Shown: in pieces, positions 27,772-36,817 of the stretch
Numbering within the stretch: position 1 is the first letter of the stretch
Layout of the letters: each line of letters opens with the position of its first letter
The notes under the pieces: model-generated
What the model was told of the DNA's origin: nothing
Databases searched by the model: none
The model's input: only the letters and a program-made list of their open reading frames with translations
Program-made: the position numbers and the translations under genes
Assembly: GCF_002777975.1 (NCBI RefSeq)
Contig: NZ_NGVS01000012.1
Coordinates: forward strand, 1 to 58,768
DNA length: 58,768 nucleotides
Origin: Shewanella carassii
GTDB taxonomy: Bacteria > Pseudomonadota > Gammaproteobacteria > Enterobacterales > Shewanellaceae
Direction: 5' to 3'

Positions 27772-30369
27772 GTGCTAGAAGCATATCGTAAACACGTCGA
27801 AGAGCGTGCTGCTGAGGGCGTAGTCCCTAAGCCATTGGATGCACATCAAGTGGCTGAGCTTGTTGAATTAGTGAAAAACCCACCTGCAGGCGAAGAAGAA
27901 TTTATTCTTAACCTGCTCGAAAATCGTATTCCCCCAGGTGTTGATGAAGCCGCCTATGTTAAGGCCGGTTTCCTGGATGCCGTTGCCAAGGGTGAGGTGA
28001 AATCCCCAATCCTGAGCGCCGAACGGGCGCTGGAACTCTTGGGCACCATGCAGGGCGGTTACAATATCGAACCCCTGATCCGCCAATTGGACAACGAGCA
28101 GATGGCCCCACTGGCGGTCAAGGCTCTGTCCCACACCCTGCTGATGTTTGATGCCTTCCACGATGTGGTTGAGAAGATGAAGGCGGGTAACGCCTATGCC
28201 AAGCAAGTAGTTGAGTCCTGGGCCAATGCCGAGTGGTTCCTCAGCCGTCCCAAGCTGGCCGAGAAAATCTCTCTGACCGTATTCAAGGTTACAGGCGAAA
28301 CCAACACCGACGACTTGTCTCCGGCTCCTGATGCCTGGTCACGTCCCGATATCCCACTGCACGCCTTGGCGATGCTGAAAAACGCCCGCGACGGTATTGA
28401 GCCGGATCAGCCAGGCGTGGTAGGTCCAATCAAGAAGATTGAAGAACTCAAGACCAAGGGCTTCCCACTGGTTTATGTGGGCGACGTGGTAGGTACAGGT
28501 TCTTCCCGTAAGTCGGCGACCAACTCTGTGCTGTGGTTCATGGGCGATGATATTCCATTCGTGCCCAACAAGCGTGCCGGTGGTTTCTGCCTCGGTGGTA
28601 AGATAGCCCCTATCTTCTTCAACACCATGGAAGATGCCGGTGCTCTGCCGATTGAGTTAGATGTGGGCAACATGGAGATGGGCGATGTTATCGACATCTA
28701 TCCTTATGCCGGTAAAGTGACCCGTCATGACAGCGATGAAGTTATTTCTGAATTCAAACTCAAGACTGATGTGCTGCTGGACGAAGTGCGTGCCGGTGGC
28801 CGTATTCCATTGATCATCGGCCGTGGTCTGACCGACAAGGCCCGTGAAGCTCTGGGTCTGGAAGCCTCCGATGTCTTCGTGCGTCCAGGTGACGTTGCCG
28901 ATACCGGCAAGGGTTACACCCTGGCGCAGAAGATGGTAGGTAAGGCCTGTGGCGTAGAAGGTATCCGCCCCGGCCAATACTGTGAACCCAAGATGACTTC
29001 TGTCGGTTCTCAGGATACTACCGGCCCTATGACACGTGACGAGCTGAAAGACTTGGCCTGTCTCGGTTTTAGCGCCGATTTGACCATGCAGTCTTTCTGT
29101 CACACTGCCGCTTATCCCAAGCCTGTTGACGTGAATACGCACCACACTCTGCCTGACTTTATCATGAACCGCGGCGGTGTTTCTCTGCGTCCAGGTGACG
29201 GTGTTATTCACTCCTGGCTGAACCGCATGCTGCTGCCTGATACCGTAGGTACAGGTGGTGACTCGCACACCCGTTTCCCAATCGGTATCTCTTTCCCTGC
29301 AGGTTCCGGCCTGGTGGCTTTTGCCGCCGCGACCGGCGTTATGCCACTGGATATGCCTGAGTCTGTGCTGGTGCGCTTCAAGGGTAAGATGCAACCTGGT
29401 ATCACTCTGCGTGATCTGGTGCATGCGATTCCGCACAAGGCCATCGAAATGGGGCTGCTGACCGTTGAGAAGAAGGGCAAGAAGAATATCTTCTCCGGCC
29501 GTATTCTCGAAATCGAAGGTCTGGAGCACCTCAAGGTTGAGCAGGCATTCGAACTGTCTGATGCGTCTGCCGAGCGCTCTGCCGCCGGTTGTACCATCAA
29601 GCTGGATAAAGATCCTATCATCGAGTACCTGAACTCCAACATAGTCATGCTCAAGTGGATGATTGCCGAAGGTTACGGCGACCGCCGTACCATAGAGCGT
29701 CGTATCAAGGGCATGGAAGAGTGGTTGGCGAACCCTGAACTGATGGAAGCCGATAAGGATGCCGAGTACGCGGCCGTGATTGAAATCGACCTGAACGAGA
29801 TCAAAGAGCCTATTCTGTGTGCACCGAACGATCCCGATGATGCCGTGTTGCTGTCTCAGGTAGCCAACACCCAGATTGATGAAGTGTTTGTCGGTTCCTG
29901 TATGACCAACATAGGCCACTTCCGCGCCACGGGTAAGATGCTGGACAAGTTTGCCAAGACGCTGCCGACTCGTCTGTGGATTGCTCCGCCAACCAAGATG
30001 GACAAGGATCAGCTGACCGAAGAAGGTTACTACGGTATCTTCGGCCGTGTCGGTGCTCGTATCGAGATCCCGGGTTGTTCTCTGTGTATGGGTAACCAGG
30101 CACGGGTTGCCGATGGTGCGACCGTGGTGTCGACTTCTACCCGTAACTTCCCGAACCGCCTGGGTACGGGTGCCAATGTGTACCTGGCCTCTGCCGAGTT
30201 GGCTGCCGTTGCGGCGCTACTGGGACGTTTGCCAAGCCCTGAAGAGTATCAGGAATATGCCAAGGAACTGGACGCAACAGCGGCCGATACCTACAGATAC
30301 CTGAATTTCGACCAACTGGAGTCTTACACCAAGAAGGCCGGTGAAGTGATCTTCCAGTCAGCGGTTTAA
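27772..30369 (+). CDS. acnB: Aconitate hydratase B (bifunctional aconitase / 2-methylisocitrate dehydratase)
   Basis: AcnB isomerises citrate and isocitrate with a [4Fe-4S] cluster and is the main TCA aconitase in gammaproteobacteria. The 865-aa product matches E. coli AcnB (865 aa), with the N-terminal HEAT-like domain (about 1-160), the swivel domain, and cluster cysteines in [11 protein letters not shown] and [11 protein letters not shown] (about 710 and 769-772). Translation begins at GTG 27772 after AGAGGA at good spacing ([22 protein letters not shown]). It is a monocistronic gene with its own terminator. Confidence 0.97.
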   Translation: MLEAYRKHVEERAAEGVVPKPLDAHQVAELVELVKNPPAGEEEFILNLLENRIPPGVDEAAYVKAGFLDAVAKGEVKSPILSAERALELLGTMQGGYNIEPLIRQLDNEQMAPLAVKALSHTLLMFDAFHDVVEKMKAGNAYAKQVVESWANAEWFLSRPKLAEKISLTVFKVTGETNTDDLSPAPDAWSRPDIPLHALAMLKNARDGIEPDQPGVVGPIKKIEELKTKGFPLVYVGDVVGTGSSRKSATNSVLWFMGDDIPFVPNKRAGGFCLGGKIAPIFFNTMEDAGALPIELDVGNMEMGDVIDIYPYAGKVTRHDSDEVISEFKLKTDVLLDEVRAGGRIPLIIGRGLTDKAREALGLEASDVFVRPGDVADTGKGYTLAQKMVGKACGVEGIRPGQYCEPKMTSVGSQDTTGPMTRDELKDLACLGFSADLTMQSFCHTAAYPKPVDVNTHHTLPDFIMNRGGVSLRPGDGVIHSWLNRMLLPDTVGTGGDSHTRFPIGISFPAGSGLVAFAAATGVMPLDMPESVLVRFKGKMQPGITLRDLVHAIPHKAIEMGLLTVEKKGKKNIFSGRILEIEGLEHLKVEQAFELSDASAERSAAGCTIKLDKDPIIEYLNSNIVMLKWMIAEGYGDRRTIERRIKGMEEWLANPELMEADKDAEYAAVIEIDLNEIKEPILCAPNDPDDAVLLSQVANTQIDEVFVGSCMTNIGHFRATGKMLDKFAKTLPTRLWIAPPTKMDKDQLTEEGYYGIFGRVGARIEIPGCSLCMGNQARVADGATVVSTSTRNFPNRLGTGANVYLASAELAAVAALLGRLPSPEEYQEYAKELDATAADTYRYLNFDQLESYTKKAGEVIFQSAV

Positions 30370-30383
30370 GTTATCGCAATAAC

Positions 30384-30412
30384 AAAAGCCAGCTCATAGA
30401 GCTGGCTTTTTT
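30384..30412 (+). terminator. Terminator after acnB (bidirectional with rsd)
   Basis: AAAAGCCAGCTC (30384-30395) pairs with GAGCTGGCTTTT (30399-30410), with ATA in the loop and a run of T. The symmetrical A/T flanks let it serve rsd on the minus strand too. Confidence 0.9.
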
Positions 30413-30477
30413 GTGTCTGAAAGGCCGCAGACGGATGCAATATGGTACGGCGATGGCTTGCAGGCCCGTTATTGGAT

Positions 30478-30960
30478 TCAGTTGATGGTCGGTGCCAACT
30501 TCTTGTTGTGCAGCACTTCTAACATTCTGTCTTCCAGCTGGAAGCGGGTCTCCAGGGCGTGTACCAGTTCGGCGAGATCTTTATCCAGCTGGTAGAGCAG
30601 ATCGTCGCTTTCCAACTCGGAATACTTGTCGCTGAAGTCCAGGGCCTGATCTGTGGTCTCGACAATCTTTGGCAGCAACTGCTGTGCCAGTGCCTTGTTC
30701 GAGTGTCCCTGTTCGTCACAGGCGTCGACTACCTTGTTGAAGACTTCGAAATGCCCCTCCGAGACGTAATCCACCAGCAGATTGCAGAAGCTGCGGACTT
30801 GATCTACGCAGGGCAGGGACTTGTCACGTTTTTCATAGGGAGCCAGTCCAGCCAACTTACAGTAATAAACCAGTAGTTTTCTGCGGTTGTTCAACCATTG
30901 ATCCACCAGAGCATTGGCTCCGCCCCATTTTTGCTCGGCTTGTTCAAGTTGTTTCAGCAT
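30478..30960 (-). CDS. rsd: Regulator of sigma D (anti-sigma-70 factor Rsd/AlgQ family)
   Basis: Rsd binds region 4 of sigma-70 and helps other sigma factors, or SpoT signalling, in stationary phase. The 160-aa product from ATG 30960 starts MLKQLEQAEQKWGGANALVDQWLNNRRKLLVYYCKLAG, matching E. coli Rsd (MLNQLDN...NKLVDRWLHVRKHLLVAYYNLVG), and has the VDYVSEGHFEVF and LEARF-like ETRFQLEDRML motifs. A longer in-frame extension to 31008 looks untranslated. It is convergent with acnB. A promoter-terminator unit lies upstream (31120-31244), so rsd could be under attenuation. Confidence 0.92.
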   Translation of the reverse strand: MLKQLEQAEQKWGGANALVDQWLNNRRKLLVYYCKLAGLAPYEKRDKSLPCVDQVRSFCNLLVDYVSEGHFEVFNKVVDACDEQGHSNKALAQQLLPKIVETTDQALDFSDKYSELESDDLLYQLDKDLAELVHALETRFQLEDRMLEVLHNKKLAPTIN

Positions 30961-31119
30961 GCTTGTCTCATCCTTTATCACCGCACTTGCTCCTAATTTA
31001 GGTGACAAGTTAATCAGTGATCAACTCTTTTCGGTGTTTTTCAATCGAGGTCGGATTGGTTGTTTCTTGTGCGGGGAAATGGGGGATGTTAAAAAATGTA
31101 TCAAATTATGATATGGGAA

Positions 31120-31209
31120 ATAAAAAGCCCAGCGGTAGAAACTACAGCTGGGCGAGGAAAGTTTTAACAGGCTCGATGTGACGAGCTTCTTGATTGTTCT
31201 TGCTAGCGC
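31120..31209 (-). ncRNA. Candidate small RNA (or attenuated leader of rsd)
   Basis: A consensus promoter on the minus strand (31216-31244) should start RNA near 31209. The about 90-nt transcript has no ORF, forms a hairpin GCTCG-TCACAT-CGAGC (31171-31186), then a single-stranded pyrimidine stretch (ACUUUCCUCG, complementary to GAGGAAAG-type ribosome sites) and ends in a strong terminator hairpin with a U-run (GCCCAGC 31153-31147 with GCTGGGC 31133-31127, T-run 31126-31122). Size and layout fit an Hfq-type sRNA. The alternative is a leader that stops transcription before rsd, whose start is 160 nt downstream. I recognise no known family. Confidence 0.6.
31122..31153 (-). terminator. Terminator of the candidate small RNA
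   Basis: The stem GCCCAGC/GCTGGGC with an inner GTAG/CTAC extension is followed on the minus strand by UUUUUAUUU. No gene ends near it on either strand, which is why a non-coding transcript is inferred. Confidence 0.8.
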
Positions 31210-31215
31210 AGAGTT

Positions 31216-31244
31216 TTTATACCAAAGGGTGAGAAGCTGTGCAA
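31216..31244 (-). promoter_or_regulatory. Sigma-70 promoter of the candidate small RNA
   Basis: On the minus strand TTGCAC (31244-31239), a 17-bp spacer and TATAAA (31221-31216) match the consensus in ten of twelve positions, making this one of the best promoters in the window. Confidence 0.75.
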
Positions 31245-31462
31245 CTTTTTTCTGTCTTTAGCCACTTAGTTGACACTGTGGTTTTTTGTGTGTTTGTTGT
31301 GTAAATGTAATGTTTCGCCTGGCTCAATGATGGACTTTGAAGCTTATTGAGGCGCTTTATCCATGGCAATGGTCACATAAATACTCAGACACAGGTTACA
31401 ATACAGCCGCAAATGCTAAACTACCGCCCCAGCAGATCTCAATCGGAGTAGGAATAAGCCCA

Positions 31463-32527
31463 ATGGCAGAATTAAAAAACGATCGTTATTTACGTGCGCT
31501 GCTCAAGCAACCTGTTGATGTTACCCCAGTTTGGATGATGCGCCAGGCTGGCCGCTATCTGCCAGAATATCGTGCTACCCGCGCTGAAGCCGGTGATTTT
31601 ATGGCGCTGTGCCGTAATGCCGACTTAGCCTGTGAAGTTACCCTGCAACCGCTGCGTCGTTTTGATTTGGATGCGGCAATCCTGTTTTCCGATATTTTGA
31701 CTGTGCCTGACGCCATGGGGCTGGGTCTGTATTTTGAAGCCGGCGAAGGCCCTCGCTTCGAACGCCCAACCGATACCATAGAAGCCATCAAGAAGCTGGC
31801 TGTTCCGGATCCGGAAGATGAGCTGGGTTATGTGATGAAAGCCGTCAGCACCATTCGCCGCGAACTCAAGGGCGAAGTGCCGTTGATCGGTTTCTCCGGC
31901 TCTCCATGGACACTGGCCACTTATATGGTCGAAGGCGGCTCCAGCAAGGCCTTCGAAAAGATCAAGCGGATGATGTATGCCGAGCCTGCTGCATTGCATA
32001 TGCTGCTGGACAAACTGGCCGATTCCGTAACCCTGTATCTGAACGCCCAAATCGCCAACGGTGCTCAAGCCGTGATGATCTTCGACTCTTGGGGCGGTGC
32101 GCTGTCTCATGCGGCCTATCGCGAGTTCTCATTGCGTTACATGCAGAAGATAATCGATGGTCTGAACCGTCATTCTGAAGGTCGTCAGGTGCCTGTGACC
32201 CTGTTTACCAAGGGCGGTGGTCTGTGGCTCGAAGCCATGGCCGAAACCGGCTGTGATGCTTTGGGTCTGGACTGGACCATAGACATAGGCGATGCCCGTA
32301 AGCGTGTGGGTGACAAGGTGGCCCTGCAAGGCAATATGGACCCATCGACTCTGTACGCTTCTCCTGAGCGTATTCATGAAGAAGTGGCGCAGATCCTGGC
32401 CAGCTATGGTCAAGGTACTGGTCATGTATTTAACCTGGGTCATGGTATTCACCAGCATGTGGATCCTGAGCATGCCGCTGCCTTCGTTAAGTCGGTACAT
32501 GAACTGTCGGCTCAGTATCACAAGTAA
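31463..32527 (+). CDS. hemE: Uroporphyrinogen decarboxylase
   Basis: HemE removes four carboxyls from uroporphyrinogen III to make coproporphyrinogen III in heme synthesis. The 354-aa protein from ATG 31463 ([17 protein letters not shown]) follows GGAGTAGGAATAAG and matches E. coli HemE (354 aa). The in-frame extension upstream to 31337 is not coding. It has the substrate motif [14 protein letters not shown] (about 25-38), the Asp in [13 protein letters not shown] (about 79) and GLGLD-type ALGLDW. TTGACA at 31270-31275 lacks a well-placed -10, while TACAAT at 31397-31402 could be one; I cannot fix the promoter. Confidence 0.97.
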   Translation: MAELKNDRYLRALLKQPVDVTPVWMMRQAGRYLPEYRATRAEAGDFMALCRNADLACEVTLQPLRRFDLDAAILFSDILTVPDAMGLGLYFEAGEGPRFERPTDTIEAIKKLAVPDPEDELGYVMKAVSTIRRELKGEVPLIGFSGSPWTLATYMVEGGSSKAFEKIKRMMYAEPAALHMLLDKLADSVTLYLNAQIANGAQAVMIFDSWGGALSHAAYREFSLRYMQKIIDGLNRHSEGRQVPVTLFTKGGGLWLEAMAETGCDALGLDWTIDIGDARKRVGDKVALQGNMDPSTLYASPERIHEEVAQILASYGQGTGHVFNLGHGIHQHVDPEHAAAFVKSVHELSAQYHK

Positions 32528-32542
32528 CCCAGTTGCTTGATG

Positions 32543-32570
32543 AAAGGCCCGCAACGCGGGCCTTTAGTTT
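32543..32570 (+). terminator. hemE: Terminator after hemE
   Basis: AAAGGCCCGC (32543-32552) pairs with GCGGGCCTTT (32556-32565) around AAC, followed by AGTTTATTT. A strong GC stem with a moderate T tail. Confidence 0.85.
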
Positions 32571-33012
32571 ATTTATGACTACTGGTTGTTCGCTGGCGGA
32601 AATGCCATTCCTGTTTTGTGATTCCGTTGTTTTCAGGGCGGATATTGACTATCGGTCGCCATTGTTTAATGCCGTTGTATGGTAGATTTTTTCTTTTATT
32701 CGCATAACCGATAGCCGTTCGTTTTCAAAGCCGTCGTTAGGGCTGAGTCGTATTCCAAACAGAATGTCATTAGTGGCATTTCCAATTTTGTAAATTGTGC
32801 TGAAAAGCACATAAGTAACCACTTTTTCCTGCGCCAAATCAACACATGCAGATAGTAGTCAGTGCCAGACTGGTGTAGTCTGCCTTTATCTGAGTGGGAT
32901 GACAGATAAGACGTCGGCACAGTCGTTATGATTGCACGTCAAATGAGGTATGTTGCCCACCGGAGACTGCTGAATTCAGTTCTCCGAAAACAATAAGAAG
33001 CCGTGGTTTGAG
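32571..33012. other. Intergenic region between hemE and the pdeB-like gene
   Basis: About 440 bp of AT-richer sequence. The only clear structure is a hairpin just before the next gene (32961-32986). Two short minus-strand ORFs here need TTG or GTG starts, overlap each other and show no family features. I see no RNA gene. Confidence 0.5.
32961..32986 (+). promoter_or_regulatory. Hairpin in the leader of the pdeB-like gene
   Basis: CGGAGACTG pairs with CAG-T-TCTCCG (one bulged T) around a seven-base loop, ending 26 nt before the ATG at 33013. It may influence translation of this gene, whose ribosome site is weak. Confidence 0.4.
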
Positions 33013-35610
33013 ATGCACATTGGCAAAAAAATTGGCGTATTTATTCTGGGTTTTTGTATTCCGGCCCTGCTGACTGTCGCCTATAGTTTGAATTTTTGGT
33101 TTGAATATAGCCTGGGCCAGTTCCGGCAACAGACGCTGGAACATGAATACGCGGGGATTGAACAGCAGTTCGATCGCGAGTCTTATCGGCTGGTTCAACT
33201 GGCGCGTCTTTATGCCCCGATCCTGGAGAATCAGACAGACGCCTTGTTGATGGGGTGGCAGGAGGGGCTACAGTCTTCCAATATCAGCCTGTTCCGCCTA
33301 GAACAGGACAAGATCATCCCATTGGCCGACGGTCGAACCCGAGTCGCCGGACAAGTATTCCCCGATGCCAATATGTTCGAGTCTCTGGGTAAAGAGGCTT
33401 ACGGTGCCGCCATTGTTAAAGGGCAGCCACTGCAGATAGGTTTTCATCGCATTAACGATGATGAAGCTCTGATTGTGACCCGTTTATTGACCCCCGTTCA
33501 CCTGCAAAGTCTCGGCCAAGCCGATCTGATCCATTCGATTACTTTGGTCCCGGCCGATGAGCCCCTAAGTTCGGGACAGCACATGCTGTTATATAGCCAA
33601 ATTCAAGTCCCTAGCCTGGTGGGGGCGCCATTGATGCTGCAGGTCAGGCAGCAAAGAGATGCTTTTGAACGCCTGGAATGGCAAAGCCTATCCGTAGTGA
33701 TGCTGCTGCTATTGGGGGGCATGCTGATGGTGGCCATAGGTTATTTGTGGTTAAGGCGAGGGTTGGTTAAGCCTTTTGATCGCCTGATGATGGAATTAAA
33801 AGAGATCGATCCCAGTGCCAGACGCTATACCCATGTTAGTGGTAGCGGCGGCGCCGAATTCAAGGTGTTGGCCGACAGGATCAACAACCTGTTGCTGCGC
33901 ATCTTTCAGCAGAAGGAACGCTCCCGAATTACCCTAGAGTCCATTGCCGAAGCCGTGATCCTCACCAACAACAAGGCCAAGGTCATTTACCTTAACCCCC
34001 AGGCGGAATCACTGCTCGGATTGCGCAGTCAACAAGCTCAGGGCCGTACCCTAGATACCCTGCTCAAGAGCGATAAAAAACTGGATAAAGAGTTATTCAG
34101 CTTCATGGCCAGCGGCAGTCGGGTGCCTGAATACAGCAAGGTCACTCTGCAGAACCCTCAACCCAAGATTATGGAACGAGCCGTCAGTAATCTATTCAAT
34201 CACAAGGGAACTGTGATCGGTGGAGTTCTTGTGCTGCGGGATATCACTCAGGAGGAGAACCTCAAGCAACAGCTCAGATTGAAGGCCAGTGTCGATGGCA
34301 TTACCGGACTCTATAATCGCAGCGCCTTTGAAGAGCGCCTAGCGGAGTTCGCCGATGGGGCCCGCACTTTGGCATTTTGTTATCTGGATCTGGAGCAGTT
34401 TAAGCTTATCAATGATAACTGTGGTCATGATGCCGGTGATCAGATGTTGATCATGGTTGCCCGGGCCATAGAGTCTTGCCTGAAGGGGGATGAAATACTG
34501 GCCAGGCTCGGTGGTGATGAGTTTGGTTTGGCCGTCCGTAACCGTAGCGCCTTGGAAGTCGCCAGGTTGTTGAAACGTGTGGTTCGGCAAGTTTCGTTGC
34601 TGAGCCTGCCTTGTGGTGGCGCCCATTACCGGGTCGGTGTCAGCTGCGGGGTGGCTTTCCATCGTGGTCCTTGCCGTGCGCCGGCCGAGCTGCTCAAAGA
34701 TGCCGACATTGCCTGCCTGGCAGCCAAACGCAAGGGCAGCAACCAAATTCACTTCTTCGATGATCGCAATAAAGAGCTGGCCAATGAACGCAATGCCCCC
34801 AAGTGGGCGGTGCGCATTGCCAGGGCCATAGAAGACAAAGAGCTGCTGCTCTATTTCCAGCCGATTAAGGGGCTCAATGGTTGTTGTCGCCGTCAGAGGC
34901 TGGAGATCTTGCTGCGGATCCGCGACAACAGTGGCCGCATCTTGCCTCCGGCCCAGTTTATTGCGGCGGCGGAACGCTTCAAGTTAATGCCCGATGTCGA
35001 TAGGGAAGTGATCCGCAAGGCTTTCCTGTGGCTCTCTGAGCATCCGCAGCTGTGGCCTGAGATCAGTATCTCTATCAACCTCTCGGGTAATAGTCTGGGC
35101 AGCGAGGGCATGCTCGAATATATCGCCGAGATGCAGGGCCGTTTCGGGATCCCCAGTTCCTGCGTCTGCTTTGAGATCACGGAAACCAGCGCGATTCAAA
35201 ACCGAACTCGGGCGATGGAGATGCTCAACCAATTGCGCCGCCTGGGATTTGCCTTTGCCTTGGACGACTTTGGCAGTGGCTTTGCTTCTTACGGTTATCT
35301 GCGCGAGCTTCCCGTGGACTATGTGAAGATAGATGGCTGCTTTGTCCGGCATCTGGCGACCAATGCCAGGGACTATGCGATCGTGAAATCGATTCACGAT
35401 GTGTGCCGGGTCATGGGGATAGAAACTGTGGCCGAGTTTGTCGAGAACCAGGAGATCATGGATAAATTGCTGGAAATTGGGGTCGATTACGCCCAGGGAT
35501 ATGCCATAGGGCGGCCTAAACCCCTGGAGCAATTTTACCTCTGGGAGAAGCGCCATGAACATCAGCAGCAGGGATTGCACTTGCAAGAGGAGTATGCGAG
35601 CTTAGCCTGA
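33013..35610 (+). CDS. pdeB: PdeB-like sensory protein: periplasmic sensor, HAMP, PAS, GGDEF, EAL
   Basis: This membrane-bound cyclic-di-GMP enzyme of 865 aa has a TM helix at about 5-27, a periplasmic sensor (about 30-225), a second TM (226-248), HAMP (about 248-300), PAS (about 310-420), GGDEF (LGGDEF at about 500) and an EAL domain (about 610-850). The EAL signature reads EIL (LEILLRI, about 631), keeping the metal-binding Glu. SINLSG, CFEITET, LDDFGSG and KIDGCF are also present, so phosphodiesterase activity is likely. In the GGDEF half the usual DxDxFK reads DLEQFK. The symbol follows the position after hemE, where Shewanella PdeB, a motility and biofilm phosphodiesterase, is encoded. 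Confidence 0.8.
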   Translation: MHIGKKIGVFILGFCIPALLTVAYSLNFWFEYSLGQFRQQTLEHEYAGIEQQFDRESYRLVQLARLYAPILENQTDALLMGWQEGLQSSNISLFRLEQDKIIPLADGRTRVAGQVFPDANMFESLGKEAYGAAIVKGQPLQIGFHRINDDEALIVTRLLTPVHLQSLGQADLIHSITLVPADEPLSSGQHMLLYSQIQVPSLVGAPLMLQVRQQRDAFERLEWQSLSVVMLLLLGGMLMVAIGYLWLRRGLVKPFDRLMMELKEIDPSARRYTHVSGSGGAEFKVLADRINNLLLRIFQQKERSRITLESIAEAVILTNNKAKVIYLNPQAESLLGLRSQQAQGRTLDTLLKSDKKLDKELFSFMASGSRVPEYSKVTLQNPQPKIMERAVSNLFNHKGTVIGGVLVLRDITQEENLKQQLRLKASVDGITGLYNRSAFEERLAEFADGARTLAFCYLDLEQFKLINDNCGHDAGDQMLIMVARAIESCLKGDEILARLGGDEFGLAVRNRSALEVARLLKRVVRQVSLLSLPCGGAHYRVGVSCGVAFHRGPCRAPAELLKDADIACLAAKRKGSNQIHFFDDRNKELANERNAPKWAVRIARAIEDKELLLYFQPIKGLNGCCRRQRLEILLRIRDNSGRILPPAQFIAAAERFKLMPDVDREVIRKAFLWLSEHPQLWPEISISINLSGNSLGSEGMLEYIAEMQGRFGIPSSCVCFEITETSAIQNRTRAMEMLNQLRRLGFAFALDDFGSGFASYGYLRELPVDYVKIDGCFVRHLATNARDYAIVKSIHDVCRVMGIETVAEFVENQEIMDKLLEIGVDYAQGYAIGRPKPLEQFYLWEKRHEHQQQGLHLQEEYASLA

Positions 35611-35636
35611 TTACTTCGACAGACAATGGACTGCAG

Positions 35637-36440
35637 ATGGAAGGATTGGCCGATAAAGTCATAGTGATCACCGGCGCCTCGGAAGGAATTGGGCGGGCGC
35701 TCGCTCTGGCACTGGCACCGCTTGGCGGACAACTGGTACTCAGTGCCCGCAATGAATCCAGGTTGCGTACCCTGGCGATGGAGGTCGAGTCGGTCGGCGG
35801 TGCGCCGCTGGTGGTTTGTAGTGATATCGGGCGACAACAGGATTGTGAAGCCTTGATAGCCACGGTTATCGAGCGTTTCGGCCGACTAGACATACTGATC
35901 AATAATGCCGGTATGACCATGTGGAGCCGCTTCGATGAACTCAAGCAGCTGGACATTCTCGAACAGTTGATGCGGGTCAATTACCTTGGCCCGGCTTGGC
36001 TGACCCATGCGGCCCTGCCGTATCTCAAGGCCTCTCAGGGGCAAGTCGTTGCCGTGGCTTCTGTGGCGGGGCTCACTGGAGTGCCTACCCGTAGCGGTTA
36101 CGCCGCTTCCAAACATGCTGTAGTGGGTTTCTTCGATTCTCTGCGTATCGAGTTGGCTGAGGACAATGTCGCTGTGACAGTGATCTGCCCCGACTTTGTG
36201 GTTTCAGAGATCCATCGACGGGCACTGGATGGAGAGGGTAAGCCGCTCGGGGTTTCTCCTATGACAGAGAGTAAGATCATGACCGCCGAAGAGTGTGCGC
36301 AGATGATGTTGCCTGTCATTGCCGCTCGGGGCAGGATGCTGATCACTTCATGGCGTGGCAGGCTGGGACGTTGGCTCCGGCTTATTGCTCCGGTCTGGGT
36401 GGATAACCTGGCCCGTAAGGCCATAGCCTCCGGACATTAG
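35637..36440 (+). CDS. Short-chain dehydrogenase/reductase (SDR)
   Basis: This NAD(P)-dependent oxidoreductase of classical SDR type is 267 aa. It has a Rossmann motif GASEGIGRA (about 13-21) with an Arg at SARNES that suggests NADP preference, NNAG (about 89-92), and the catalytic Ser-Tyr-Lys as VASVAG...SGYAASKHA (about 142, 155, 159). A C-terminal hydrophobic segment (RLIAPVWVDNLARKA) could peripherally attach to the membrane, as in DHRS7-like members. It lies 26 bp after the pdeB-like gene and may be co-transcribed. The substrate is unknown. Confidence 0.85.
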   Translation: MEGLADKVIVITGASEGIGRALALALAPLGGQLVLSARNESRLRTLAMEVESVGGAPLVVCSDIGRQQDCEALIATVIERFGRLDILINNAGMTMWSRFDELKQLDILEQLMRVNYLGPAWLTHAALPYLKASQGQVVAVASVAGLTGVPTRSGYAASKHAVVGFFDSLRIELAEDNVAVTVICPDFVVSEIHRRALDGEGKPLGVSPMTESKIMTAEECAQMMLPVIAARGRMLITSWRGRLGRWLRLIAPVWVDNLARKAIASGH

Positions 36441-36452
36441 TCTACTAAGTAT

Positions 36453-36480
36453 GAAAAAGCCTCCGCATGGGAGGCTTTGG
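36453..36480. terminator. Bidirectional terminator between SDR and the 74-aa gene
   Basis: AAAGCCTCC pairs with GGAGGCTTT around GCATG, at about 36455-36477. The A-run before it gives a U-run on the minus strand. It lies between convergent genes. Confidence 0.8.
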
Positions 36481-36492
36481 GCATTCCAGAGA

Positions 36493-36717
36493 TTACTTTT
36501 TGTCGTTGAGGTGCTGGACTATCGTTGCCTTGGCTTCTTCATGGCTGGCTTTCTCTTTTTGTGCCTGAATATGGGCCGTGGCCTTGTGGCCGGTTAAGTC
36601 CTCGGCAATATGCAACCAATCCGGATGCCAGTAAAACTGGCTGCCTTCCAGCGTCGACCAGTTATGTACTCCATGAGTTTCACCGTTATATATCAGATCT
36701 TTAATTGAATATCCCAT
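36493..36717 (-). CDS. Conserved-looking small hypothetical protein (74 aa)
   Basis: I do not recognise this protein. It starts MGYSIKDLIYNGETHGVHNW at the ATG 36717, with a perfect GGAGGTG ribosome site at 6-nt spacing; an in-frame GTG at 36726 lies inside that site and is unlikely. It has a Trp/His-rich middle (HNWSTLEGSQFYWHPDWLHI) and a charged C-terminal helix rich in Lys, Glu and Ala ending NDKK. There is no signal peptide or membrane segment. It has its own terminator and lies alone between an SDR gene and a chemoreceptor. The strong ribosome site suggests a real, well-translated gene. Confidence 0.75.
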   Translation of the reverse strand: MGYSIKDLIYNGETHGVHNWSTLEGSQFYWHPDWLHIAEDLTGHKATAHIQAQKEKASHEEAKATIVQHLNDKK

Positions 36718-36772
36718 AATCAGCACCTCCAGGTTCGTTAGATGTCCGTATTGGCGTAATACAGTGCATTAT

Positions 36773-36795
36773 CATGCGACCGTAGCGGTCGCATG
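36773..36795 (-). terminator. Hairpin after the chemoreceptor gene
   Basis: CATGCGACCG (36773-36782) pairs perfectly with CGGTCGCATG (36786-36795). It follows the chemoreceptor stop by 22 bp on the minus strand. It lacks a U-run, so its efficiency as a terminator is uncertain. Confidence 0.55.
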
Positions 36796-36817
36796 AGTGT
36801 GAACCTTGTCGCGTTTT

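Noticed and set aside
28657..29919. 420-aa minus-strand ORF opposite acnB
   Set aside because: Antisense to acnB with no recognisable motif. It is a codon-bias shadow.
30413..30595. 60-aa plus-strand ORF after acnB
   Set aside because: It overlaps rsd on the opposite strand, begins in the acnB terminator region and shows no family features.
31337..31462. N-terminal extension of HemE in frame from 31337
   Set aside because: E. coli HemE length and a good ribosome site support the ATG at 31463. The extension has no homology.
32649..32920. Two overlapping short minus-strand ORFs between hemE and the pdeB-like gene
   Set aside because: They need TTG or GTG starts, lack ribosome sites and resemble nothing known. 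The region is better called intergenic.
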